DNA from: Candidatus Saccharimonadota bacterium
Lineage (GTDB): Bacteria > Patescibacteriota > Saccharimonadia > Saccharimonadales > Saccharimonadaceae
DNA length: 31,226 bases
Reading direction: 5' to 3'
NCBI GenBank assembly: GCA_905372275.1
Contig: CAJPON010000011.1
Location: 1-31,226 of the forward strand
Position 1 is the first letter of the stretch; each line of letters opens with the position of its first letter. The notes under the pieces were generated by a model. The model did not search any database and was not told where the DNA came from. It was given only the letters and a program-made list of their open reading frames with translations. Shown piece by piece: positions 22,042 through 28,875 of the stretch. Position numbers and translations under genes: made by a program.

Positions 22042-22239
22042 CTAGCGCCGCTTGCCGTTGCCGCTACGACCGTGGTAGTTACGACCCTTAGTGTCGTGTT
22101 CCTTACGGTTAGTACCCTTGCGGTCTCTCCGCAGGTTGCCACTACGCTGAACGGCGTTGTTGTGCCTGATGTTGCACTTGGGGCAGTAACACTGCTGCCT
22201 CTTGAGCCCAGTGTCAGGGCACTTGCTGCTGCGAACCAT
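22042..22239 (-). CDS. Small basic Cys-cluster protein, unit C (unknown)
   Basis: A 65-residue protein of unrecognised family with a cysteine cluster C7, C17, C19, C22 (KCPDTG...QQCYCPKCN), consistent with a zinc ribbon. The C-terminal half is very basic and rich in Arg, Lys, Gly and Asn, ending GKRR. Such proteins often bind nucleic acid, but this is inference. All seven Asn codons are AAC and all three Asp codons are GAC. SD AAGGAG is 5-6 nt before the ATG but can pair inside a hairpin. No T-run terminator is seen after the stop; the M16-like gene 62 nt downstream could be reached by read-through. Confidence 0.75.
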   Translation of the reverse strand: MVRSSKCPDTGLKRQQCYCPKCNIRHNNAVQRSGNLRRDRKGTNRKEHDTKGRNYHGRSGNGKRR

Positions 22240-22243
22240 GGTA

Positions 22244-22341
22244 ACTCCTTCTGGAGTCGGGCGAGATGATTATCTCGCGAAGTGGAGTGTCTCAATCTTA
22301 ATGATCTTGAGTGAGACGCTGGCTTTTGCAATTACAAAAGC
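22244..22341 (-). promoter_or_regulatory. Structured 5' leader of unit C with sequestered SD
   Basis: In transcript order: GCTTTTG/CAAAAGC, GTCTCA/TGAGAC (22317-22289), a perfect GCGAGAT-AATC-ATCTCGC (22278-22261), and ACTCC-AGAA-GGAGT (22257-22244). The last hairpin pairs the SD AGGAGT with ACTCC, so translation should need its opening. Confidence 0.75.
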
Positions 22342-22375
22342 TGATATATATATCAATACTAGAAGAAGATGTCAA
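22342..22375 (-). promoter_or_regulatory. Promoter of unit C with overlapping dyad
   Basis: On the minus strand, TTGACA (22375-22370), 17 bp and TATATA (22352-22347). The palindrome TGATATATATATCA (22342-22355) covers the -10, as at units A and B. Confidence 0.86.
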
Positions 22376-22442
22376 TGGCTTTTGGCTGAATCCTGTTATA
22401 ATTATTTATTGGCAATAATCTTAAGAATGAAAGGATTTTGCC

Positions 22443-22580
22443 ATGGATGAAACAGTACTATCGCTAGCAGGAGTGCTGTTTGTTTTGGTGATTTTTCTAT
22501 GGTCTGAGCTGAGTGATTTGAAGAAGCGGGTTGCGAAATTAGAGAAAGGCAAATCGGCTAAAGGCAAGAAAAGCAAATAA
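22443..22580 (+). CDS. Small single-pass membrane protein (unknown)
   Basis: A 45-residue ORF (MDETVLSLAGVLFVLVIFLW, then SELSDLKKRVAKLEKGKSA and a lysine tail). There is one membrane helix (about 5-20), then a short amphipathic heptad-like helix (LKKRVAKLEK) in the cytoplasm. GAAAGGA is 7 nt before the ATG, TGTTATAAT (-10 at 22395-22400) lies upstream, and a terminator hairpin follows, so it is a complete single-gene unit. No family is recognised. Confidence 0.78.
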   Translation: MDETVLSLAGVLFVLVIFLWSELSDLKKRVAKLEKGKSAKGKKSK

Positions 22581-22589
22581 TACTTTTTA

Positions 22590-22612
22590 GGCGCCTCGAC
22601 GGCGTATTTTTG
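22590..22612 (+). terminator. Terminator of the 45-residue ORF
   Basis: A short GCGCC/GGCGT stem around TCGAC is followed by ATTTTTG. The stem is short but the T-run and position fit. Confidence 0.6.
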
Positions 22613-22678
22613 CAATTAAGACAATTTTGTGGCATTATAAAAGATAAATGATTCAATATGAAAGGAAATTAGAATAAT

Positions 22679-22897
22679 ATGAGAAAATTACCACAATATC
22701 CCCACCCAACTTGGCCAGACGCTATCATAGGAGCTCAGAGTGGGAATGCAGCCACGAATATGCTGAACGATCTAGGAAAACGCGTAGAAGCTGGAGAGGC
22801 TGGCGCACTTGCTGCTCCTATTCCTCCAAAATCCTTAGAAATGCTCAATAATCTAAATGGAAGGGTCGAAGAAAGAGGCGGTCAGGCTGGCGAATAG
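22679..22897 (+). CDS. Small protein with internal repeat, SLOG cluster gene 1 (unknown)
   Basis: A 72-residue soluble protein. It contains two related segments, NMLNDLGKRVEAGEAGA and EMLNNLNGRVEERGGQAGE, suggesting an internal duplication of about 17 residues separated by a Pro-rich linker (APIPPKS). AAAGGAA lies about 12 nt before the ATG, a weak SD. The next gene starts 15 nt after the stop. No family is recognised. Confidence 0.65.
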   Translation: MRKLPQYPHPTWPDAIIGAQSGNAATNMLNDLGKRVEAGEAGALAAPIPPKSLEMLNNLNGRVEERGGQAGE

Positions 22898-22912
22898 TCT
22901 CTGAATAATAGA

Positions 22913-23173
22913 ATGGAAAAAGGTAAAGACATAGGCGCAGATACGGGGAAGTTCCGTGAAAGTCCTGAATCTTGTGCGAGTAGGCTTGCGTGTGAGCTCA
23001 GGAGGGTTGATGAAGCTATAGATATGCTGGAAAGAGAGCTTGCGGCAGCAGCGGCACAGCGAGAAGCTATTTTGAAAGAGCTTAAGCAAACTGCGGAAGT
23101 AAACGGTTTAAATCTTAGTGAGTATCATGAAGGCGGTATGGATGCAGATATTACTTTACCGTGGGGCAAATAG
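22913..23173 (+). CDS. Small coiled-coil protein, SLOG cluster gene 2 (unknown)
   Basis: An 86-residue protein with a central helix of strong coiled-coil character (about 26-62, LRRVDEAIDMLERELAAAAA...) and an acidic, glycine-containing C-terminus ending TLPWGK. There is no convincing SD before the ATG, so it may rely on coupling to the gene 15 nt upstream. The SLOG gene starts 12 nt after its stop. No family is recognised. Confidence 0.65.
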   Translation: MEKGKDIGADTGKFRESPESCASRLACELRRVDEAIDMLERELAAAAAQREAILKELKQTAEVNGLNLSEYHEGGMDADITLPWGK

Positions 23174-23185
23174 GAGGCGTATACT

Positions 23186-23698
23186 ATGAATTGGCTTGCG
23201 GTTGTTGGCACCCGCGAAATGAACGACGCGATTTGCCGCGATATTGAGCGATTTGTTGGTCAGAAGATTGCTGAGGGCAGCGGTATTGTATCGGGCGGTG
23301 CTACTGGTGTCGATCACGAGGCGGCTCGGCTGGCGTATGAGAACGGCTTGGACGCGTCGCGGTTTAGTATATTTCTACCGGTGAAATTAGAGTTGTATTG
23401 CCAGGCATTGTACGATCGAGCGGCAGCTGGCAAATGCCGCTACGACGATGCGGTCGATACGGCAAATCTTTTACAAAAGATTTGCCAGAGTAGGCCTGGT
23501 GTTGTGCACGATGTCACTGAGTTCACTGAAGTCAATGCCGAATCATTTCATGCGCGCAACTGTCAGATTGTTGACTTGGCGGACGAACTAGTAGCTTTTC
23601 GAGTGAATAATAGCCGAGGTACGACATTTACTATTGATCAAGCCCGAGATAAAAACATTCTAGTAAAAATTTTTGATTACTCAATCAATTCGCTCTGA
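23186..23698 (+). CDS. SLOG-superfamily Rossmann-like protein (YspA/DprA-related)
   Basis: A 170-residue protein. It has WLAVVGTREMND, then IVSGGATGVDHEAARLAYENG, the phosphate/nucleotide-binding signature of the SMF/DprA-LOG (SLOG) superfamily, and later ARNCQIVDLADELVAFRVNNSRGTTFTIDQA, typical of the YspA-like branch. SLOG domains bind nucleotides or their derivatives; relatives process DNA (DprA), release cytokinins (LOG) or sense signals in conflict systems. SD AGGAGG lies 8-9 nt before the ATG. It ends 22 bp inside the convergent M16-like gene. Two small genes directly upstream probably share its transcript. Confidence 0.8.
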   Translation: MNWLAVVGTREMNDAICRDIERFVGQKIAEGSGIVSGGATGVDHEAARLAYENGLDASRFSIFLPVKLELYCQALYDRAAAGKCRYDDAVDTANLLQKICQSRPGVVHDVTEFTEVNAESFHARNCQIVDLADELVAFRVNNSRGTTFTIDQARDKNILVKIFDYSINSL

Positions 23699-24627
23699 CT
23701 GCCGTACTTAGCGATGATTTGTGTTGCTTGCGCCACGTCGTTCACGTTGTCTGGCGTAGCAATTGCGTGCCAACCGTCACTACCGAGCAAAATGCCCAAA
23801 TCAAGCAGCATTCGGTCGATGTCGGGCGCTATCGAAGGTCCATCAGTATAAGATATGCTATGCAAATAATCGGCAAAGCGTTGATTCAGATCGGGCGAGC
23901 GTAAATCCCGGGCGACGGTCTGGACGCAGCGAATAATGTCAGCAAATTGGATTGGCCCCGATTGTACACTGAGATGCAGCGTATTAGTGACAGACATGTC
24001 TTCGGCGTGATATTTGATATGATTGTCGTCGGTGTAGGCGCCAAATTGGAGGCTAAGCTTTTGGCTGATTGATAAGTTCAAAAAGTGTACGTATTCGTAA
24101 AATAGCGGCAACGTTTCGGGTCGTTGCTGGCGGAATTGCTGCGTTAACTGAAAGGATATATAGAGTTTGCGTGGAATTGCTGACGGCTGGTTAGTCGAGT
24201 AAATTATACCGCTGATTTGGCTAGTGCTGCTATTCAGCCGCTTGATATTATCGATGTTTTGCCATGGCCGAGAGTCAAGCTGTCTTAACTCGTGCATCAT
24301 TCGGCCGCTGTCGGCAACGTATAGCTGGTTTGGCTCTTCGGCCAGTAAACGGTACAGAGCTAGTGAAACCGGCTCGTTGTCCATTTCGCCGAAATCAGTT
24401 GGCAAAGTTAATATCTTGTTGGCTAACCGCGTGGCATCGACCGAGTGCCAAATACTCTTAATAATGATAATGCCGCCAGGGTAAGTATGTCCGTCTAGCA
24501 TGTAGTCGATCAACTGGTACTGGCCTTGCTGGTACATGAATTCGGCCGCCGTCGCCAAAAACATATGCTCGTATAAATGAGCCAACTGCGTGCATGGATG
24601 GTGCTTAACCATAGTGATGCGCTTCAT
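23677..24627 (-). CDS. M16-like metallopeptidase paralogue 2 (single lobe)
   Basis: A 316-residue protein. HLYEH (17-21) is the M16 HxxEH zinc motif, and NEPVSLALYRLLAEE (Glu97/98, about 76 residues on) supplies the third ligand at the canonical distance. It is homologous to the gene at 21075-21980, with very similar spacing and a shared NE-x-x-x-LA-x6-AE helix. It is a single lobe, not the usual two. TATAAT on the minus strand (24640-24635) ends 7 nt before the ATG, so it is leaderless. Its 3' end overlaps the SLOG gene by 22 bp on the opposite strand. Confidence 0.78.
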   Translation of the reverse strand: MKRITMVKHHPCTQLAHLYEHMFLATAAEFMYQQGQYQLIDYMLDGHTYPGGIIIIKSIWHSVDATRLANKILTLPTDFGEMDNEPVSLALYRLLAEEPNQLYVADSGRMMHELRQLDSRPWQNIDNIKRLNSSTSQISGIIYSTNQPSAIPRKLYISFQLTQQFRQQRPETLPLFYEYVHFLNLSISQKLSLQFGAYTDDNHIKYHAEDMSVTNTLHLSVQSGPIQFADIIRCVQTVARDLRSPDLNQRFADYLHSISYTDGPSIAPDIDRMLLDLGILLGSDGWHAIATPDNVNDVAQATQIIAKYGSQSELIE

Positions 24628-24734
24628 TATATTAATTATAGCAGAGAGTTAGAGCTGATGCTCTTTGATGCGGTAGCGAACGGTTTTCACGAGCAATTTT
24701 AGCTCGCGTACGATAGTGTTATACTATATGTAAT

Positions 24735-27317
24735 ATGAAAGTCAGCCTAAACATTATCAAACAATTGATTAATTTTGAATTACCGCCAGTGGATGAGTTG
24801 GTGGCGCGGGTCAATCAGCAGCTTGGCGGTGTCGAAGAAGTGATCGACCTGAAATCCAAATACGGTGGCGCACGAATTGTCCGGGTGGTTGAATGTGCTA
24901 AGCACCCGGATGCTGATCGGCTGAGCGTGACCAAGATTGATGATGGCGGTGTGGTTGCGGACGTGCCGCGCGATGACAATGGCTTGGTGCAAGTGGTCTG
25001 CGGTGCGCCAAATGTGCATGCGAATATGTGGGCAATTTGGCTGCCGCCGAAAAGTACGGTGCCGGCGAGTTTTGATGACGACGAGCCGTTCGTGCTGGAC
25101 GCGCGACCGCTGCGTGGCGTGCTCAGCCAAGGTATGTTGGCGGCGGCTGACGAGTTGGCGATTGGTATGGATCACGAGGGAATTGTTGAGATTTATGAAC
25201 ACGACGTGCCGGTGGGCGTTGAACTTACGGCGGGTGCGAGTTTCGCGGAAACGTTTGGTCTGGATGATTACGTACTGGACATTGAAAATAAGATGTTTAC
25301 TCACCGGCCGGATTGTTTTGGGCAGCTCGGCGTGGCACGCGAGATTGCTGGGATTTTTCATCAGCAGTTTATCAGCCCCGAGTGGTATAAATCAGAGCAG
25401 AAGTTTGCTGAGGCCGAAGGTCTAGAATTGACAGTAACGAACGATGCGTCAGAATTAGTGCCGCGATTCATGGCGGTGGCGATTCGCAATGTTACCGTGC
25501 AACCGAGTCCACTGTGGCTACAATGTCAATTGGTGGCGATGGGCGGCAAGCCGATCAACAACATCGTTGACGCCACAAATTACATCATGCTGATGACGGC
25601 GCAACCGACGCACGCCTATGATTATAACAAATTGCGCGGGTCTACACTCGGGGCGCGGATGGCTCGTGATGGCGAGAAAGTCAGTTTGCTCAATGGCAAA
25701 GAATATGAGTTGACGAGTGATGACATCGTCATAGCTGATGGCGAGGGCGTGATTGGTCTGGCGGGAATTATGGGCGGTGCCGACACTGAGGTTTCAAATG
25801 ACACCAAAAATATTGTCCTAGAATGTGCTAATTTTGATATGTATGCGCTGCGTCGCACGGCTATGCGCCACGGTATTTTTACCGACGCGCTGACGCGGTT
25901 TAACAAGGGCCAGTCGCCGCTCCAAAATGCTGCCGTATTGAAGCAGCTGATGAGTATGGTTGGCGGTGAGCAGGCGAGCGAAGTGTTTGATAAAAAGTTG
26001 AATATGTTCTGGGGCGAACGTAGTGTTTCTGTGCCTCAGGGCTTCATACAGTCTCGCTTAGGTCTTGATCGAAAGCCAAATTGGTTAACAGATGATAAGA
26101 TACTGCGCTTGCTGCATAATGTTGAAATGAAAGCTGAAGAATCTGGAAGTCCAGTCATCGCTTATCCGGGTCAAGAACTGACATATGTTGATGGCAGCCC
26201 GAGAGTTGTCGATAATCCGAAGTCCATTTTGAAATCACCCCTCAAGGTGACCGTGCCATTCTGGCGCACCGACCTTGAACTACCTGAAGATATCGTCGAA
26301 GAAGTCGGTCGACTATATGGCTTTGACAAACTACCGCGCCAATTGCCAATGCGCAGCATTAAGCCAGCGCCTAGGAATCCGCGCCGCCAGCTCAAACAAG
26401 CGATTCGCCAGAGTTTGTCGCGCGCTGGCGCCAACGAAGTCCTGACCTATAGTTTCGTCCACGAACGTGTCCTGAAAAACGCCGAGCAAGACCCAAGCCG
26501 CGCCTATCGGTTAAGCAACGCTTTAAGCCCTGATTTGCAGTACTACCGCACCAGCGTGTTGCCGAGTTTGCTAGATAAGGTTCACGCCAACATCAAGGCT
26601 GGACATGATGAGTTTATGCTATTTGAAATCGGCAAAATTCACGATAAAGAATTGCCGCTTACCGATGAGAATTTGCCGAGCGAGCAGACGTTTGTCGACG
26701 GTGTTTACGCTAGCAAAAAGCCGCGAGCCGGCGCGCCATTCTATAAAGCGAGGAAATTGGTAGACAGGCTGTTGACAGATATTAACGTTAAGGCTGATTT
26801 TGTGAAAATGGTAGAGACTGACGCGGATATGCCAGCGCCGTTTGACGGCCAGCGCAGCGCTTGGATTGTCGCAAAAAACGGTGACAATCTGGGCATTGTT
26901 GGCGAATTATCTCAGACGGTGCGGCGCAATTTCAAGCTGCCAGATTACACGGCGGCGTTCTCGCTTGACATTGAAAAATTACATGTCTGTCTGACTGAAA
27001 GTTGCGAACATAATTATCGGCCGCTGAGCCGTTTCCCATCAATCAGTCAAGACATCTCGCTGCGCTCAAGCGTGGAAATTTCGCATGATGAGTTGCTGCG
27101 AGCAGTTCGGCAATGCTTGGACGGGTCAGAAAATCTACATTGCCAGATACAGACGCTTGGCGTATATCAGCCAAAAGACGACGCGACTATCAAGACTGCC
27201 ACTTTCCGGCTAACGTTTACCAGTTATCAGCAAACCCTGACTGACGCTGAAGTCAAACCGATTATGGATAATATCGCGACGGCAGCGCTTACTAAACTTG
27301 ACGCCGAGCGAGTATAG
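24735..27317 (+). CDS. pheT: Phenylalanyl-tRNA synthetase beta subunit
   Basis: An 860-residue subunit. In order: an N-terminal EMAP-like tRNA-binding domain (about 40-160, VRVVECAKHPDADRLSVTKID), the B3/4 editing domain (about 210-400, including GGKPINNIVDATNYIM and AGIMGG), the B5 domain (about 410-530, DIVEEVGRLYGFDKLP), the catalytic-like core, and a C-terminal FDX-ACB anticodon-binding domain (LSRFPSISQDISL at about 755 on). It is slightly longer than usual (about 800), with extra sequence near 455-495 inside B5. TATACT (24720-24725) ends 9 nt before the ATG with no SD, so it is leaderless. pheS is 7 kb upstream. Confidence 0.97.
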   Translation: MKVSLNIIKQLINFELPPVDELVARVNQQLGGVEEVIDLKSKYGGARIVRVVECAKHPDADRLSVTKIDDGGVVADVPRDDNGLVQVVCGAPNVHANMWAIWLPPKSTVPASFDDDEPFVLDARPLRGVLSQGMLAAADELAIGMDHEGIVEIYEHDVPVGVELTAGASFAETFGLDDYVLDIENKMFTHRPDCFGQLGVAREIAGIFHQQFISPEWYKSEQKFAEAEGLELTVTNDASELVPRFMAVAIRNVTVQPSPLWLQCQLVAMGGKPINNIVDATNYIMLMTAQPTHAYDYNKLRGSTLGARMARDGEKVSLLNGKEYELTSDDIVIADGEGVIGLAGIMGGADTEVSNDTKNIVLECANFDMYALRRTAMRHGIFTDALTRFNKGQSPLQNAAVLKQLMSMVGGEQASEVFDKKLNMFWGERSVSVPQGFIQSRLGLDRKPNWLTDDKILRLLHNVEMKAEESGSPVIAYPGQELTYVDGSPRVVDNPKSILKSPLKVTVPFWRTDLELPEDIVEEVGRLYGFDKLPRQLPMRSIKPAPRNPRRQLKQAIRQSLSRAGANEVLTYSFVHERVLKNAEQDPSRAYRLSNALSPDLQYYRTSVLPSLLDKVHANIKAGHDEFMLFEIGKIHDKELPLTDENLPSEQTFVDGVYASKKPRAGAPFYKARKLVDRLLTDINVKADFVKMVETDADMPAPFDGQRSAWIVAKNGDNLGIVGELSQTVRRNFKLPDYTAAFSLDIEKLHVCLTESCEHNYRPLSRFPSISQDISLRSSVEISHDELLRAVRQCLDGSENLHCQIQTLGVYQPKDDATIKTATFRLTFTSYQQTLTDAEVKPIMDNIATAALTKLDAERV

Positions 27318-27318
27318 T

Positions 27319-28734
27319 TTATTTTAGTTGTTTTTGATTAGAACGCAGCGGGCGTTCTGGCAGGCTGTTGCGCAACGTCACTAAGCTGCGCCGTGTTGGG
27401 CGGCCGATAAGTACGCCGAACGAGGCGCCAGCAGCAATGGCTAACGCAATCATTACCGCGCGCATCAATAACAGAGTACCGTCTACAGCGGCCGGATTAG
27501 CGACTAGTGCCATTAGTCCGTTATACAAGGTTAGTCCGGGAACCAGCGGTACGATACCGGCATCGATGATTGCTTGGCTAGGAATTCTGGTCAAGCGTGA
27601 AACAACAGTAGCTGTGAAGCCGACGGTAAATCCAGCGACAGCGTTAGCAGGGATAATTATCAAACCTAATTCTGATACAGCTAACAGCACATAATAACCC
27701 AATAGTCCGCTGGCGCCAGTGATTAATAATCCAACTGGCCGCGAATTATTACTTAATGCAAATGATGCCGAGATGATGACGGCGCCAATATACTGATAGG
27801 TAGTGTTTGTAAAGGATAAGCTGTCAGGGGTTGCGACGAATGCCAAGCCAAACTGTCTGGCGGCGTACAGGCCCATACTTACACCCAGTACAATACCAAG
27901 CGTCAACATCACCACCTTTAATAGCCGAGCACTAGCTGTGACGTAATATTCATCAATTGCGTCCTGAAAGGCGCCAACAATCATCATGCCAGCTACTAGC
28001 AAGACGATACCGCCAACAGTTAGTATCGTTGGATCGATCAAAGCAAAAAATTCCCAATATTTATGATTAACTAGCCACAATATACCAGTAGAGACTAACG
28101 TGACTGATAACGCGGCAATAATCTGAATGAAAAATGGCGGCAGCGCAGCGCGCCCTAGTAGCTTTATCAGAAGAGTAATCAAAAAACCTATAATAAAGGC
28201 AGCCAGGATAATCGGTATAGACGTCGTATAGAGCGCAACCGAGCCGGCACTCAGGCCGCCGCCAGCAATATAACTGATAATGCCAGGATAGCGCTTATTG
28301 TTGGCAATGATGGCATCGAGTTCATTTTCGGCATCATCTAGAGTGACTTTATGGTTGGCAATTTGGCTAGCTAGGTTTTGTAATTTGCGCATTAGCCGGT
28401 AATCAGTAGCGCGCGGCGAGATAGTGCGGATCAGTGTCAACGGTTCGCGATCGATGCCGCGGTCTTGCGAGAGCGTAATTTGATTAAAGCTGACATCGAT
28501 ATGTACTTTTCGCTTGCAATATGTGTCGGTTACCCCGAGCGCCATATGCACGACGCTATTCGCTGGCGTGCCCATTGATAGCAAATGGTCTGACATGTTC
28601 ATAACCAACCGCAAGGCTCGCATATTCGGCGTCAGTGTCTCATCGATTTTCTCGATATCAACTTGATCAGCATCGTCGGTTGCTGTCAAGATGCTTGTTA
28701 GCGAGTGGCGCATAAAGCGAATCAGCGGATTCAT
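27319..28734 (-). CDS. Threonine/serine exporter (ThrE) family protein
   Basis: A 471-residue protein. The cytoplasmic N-terminal domain of about 150 residues contains the family segment SDHLLSMGTPANSVVHMALGVTDTY, which in ThrE precedes the membrane part. About ten membrane helices follow. ThrE of corynebacteria exports threonine and serine. This protein has both halves (ThrE N-terminal and ThrE_2-like) fused, as in actinobacterial ThrE. The basic C-terminus is cytoplasmic. It is convergent with pheT with a 1-nt gap. CATAAT (28746-28741) ends 6 nt before the ATG, a leaderless arrangement, but an SD-led 14-codon ORF also ends 7 nt before it. Confidence 0.85.
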   Translation of the reverse strand: MNPLIRFMRHSLTSILTATDDADQVDIEKIDETLTPNMRALRLVMNMSDHLLSMGTPANSVVHMALGVTDTYCKRKVHIDVSFNQITLSQDRGIDREPLTLIRTISPRATDYRLMRKLQNLASQIANHKVTLDDAENELDAIIANNKRYPGIISYIAGGGLSAGSVALYTTSIPIILAAFIIGFLITLLIKLLGRAALPPFFIQIIAALSVTLVSTGILWLVNHKYWEFFALIDPTILTVGGIVLLVAGMMIVGAFQDAIDEYYVTASARLLKVVMLTLGIVLGVSMGLYAARQFGLAFVATPDSLSFTNTTYQYIGAVIISASFALSNNSRPVGLLITGASGLLGYYVLLAVSELGLIIIPANAVAGFTVGFTATVVSRLTRIPSQAIIDAGIVPLVPGLTLYNGLMALVANPAAVDGTLLLMRAVMIALAIAAGASFGVLIGRPTRRSLVTLRNSLPERPLRSNQKQLK

Positions 28735-28741
28735 ATCTTGA

Positions 28742-28786
28742 TTATGGCAAAAAACCTATTAGTATTCTAGAGGCATATGATGTCAT
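28742..28786 (-). CDS. Possible 14-residue leader peptide upstream of the ThrE gene
   Basis: The ORF encodes MTSYASRILIGFLP. SD AAAGGAG lies 8-9 nt before its ATG, and its stop codon is 7 nt before the ThrE-family ATG. It contains one Thr and two Ser. Its stop overlaps the CATAAT that I otherwise read as a leaderless -10, so only one of the two readings may be right. Confidence 0.4.
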   Translation of the reverse strand: MTSYASRILIGFLP

Positions 28787-28801
28787 TTTCACAACTCCTT
28801 T

Positions 28802-28856
28802 AGCGGGTCATGGTCGCGGTTGCTGGTATATCGAATGCTATCGAAATTAACCCGCT
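28802..28856. other. Inverted repeat between the ThrE gene and the P-type ATPase
   Basis: AGCGGGT (28802-28808) and ACCCGCT (28850-28856) pair over 7 bp across 41 nt and are followed by TTTTG on the plus strand, just before the ATPase -10 at 28862. It could be a weak terminator or a regulatory dyad. Confidence 0.4.
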
Positions 28857-28875
28857 TTTGCTATACTGATTTAAT

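Noticed and set aside
24780..25361. Long minus-strand open frame of 193 codons inside pheT
   Set aside because: It is fully contained in a clear pheT coding region. Its His/Arg/Thr-rich composition is typical of an antisense shadow, and no SD or promoter precedes it.
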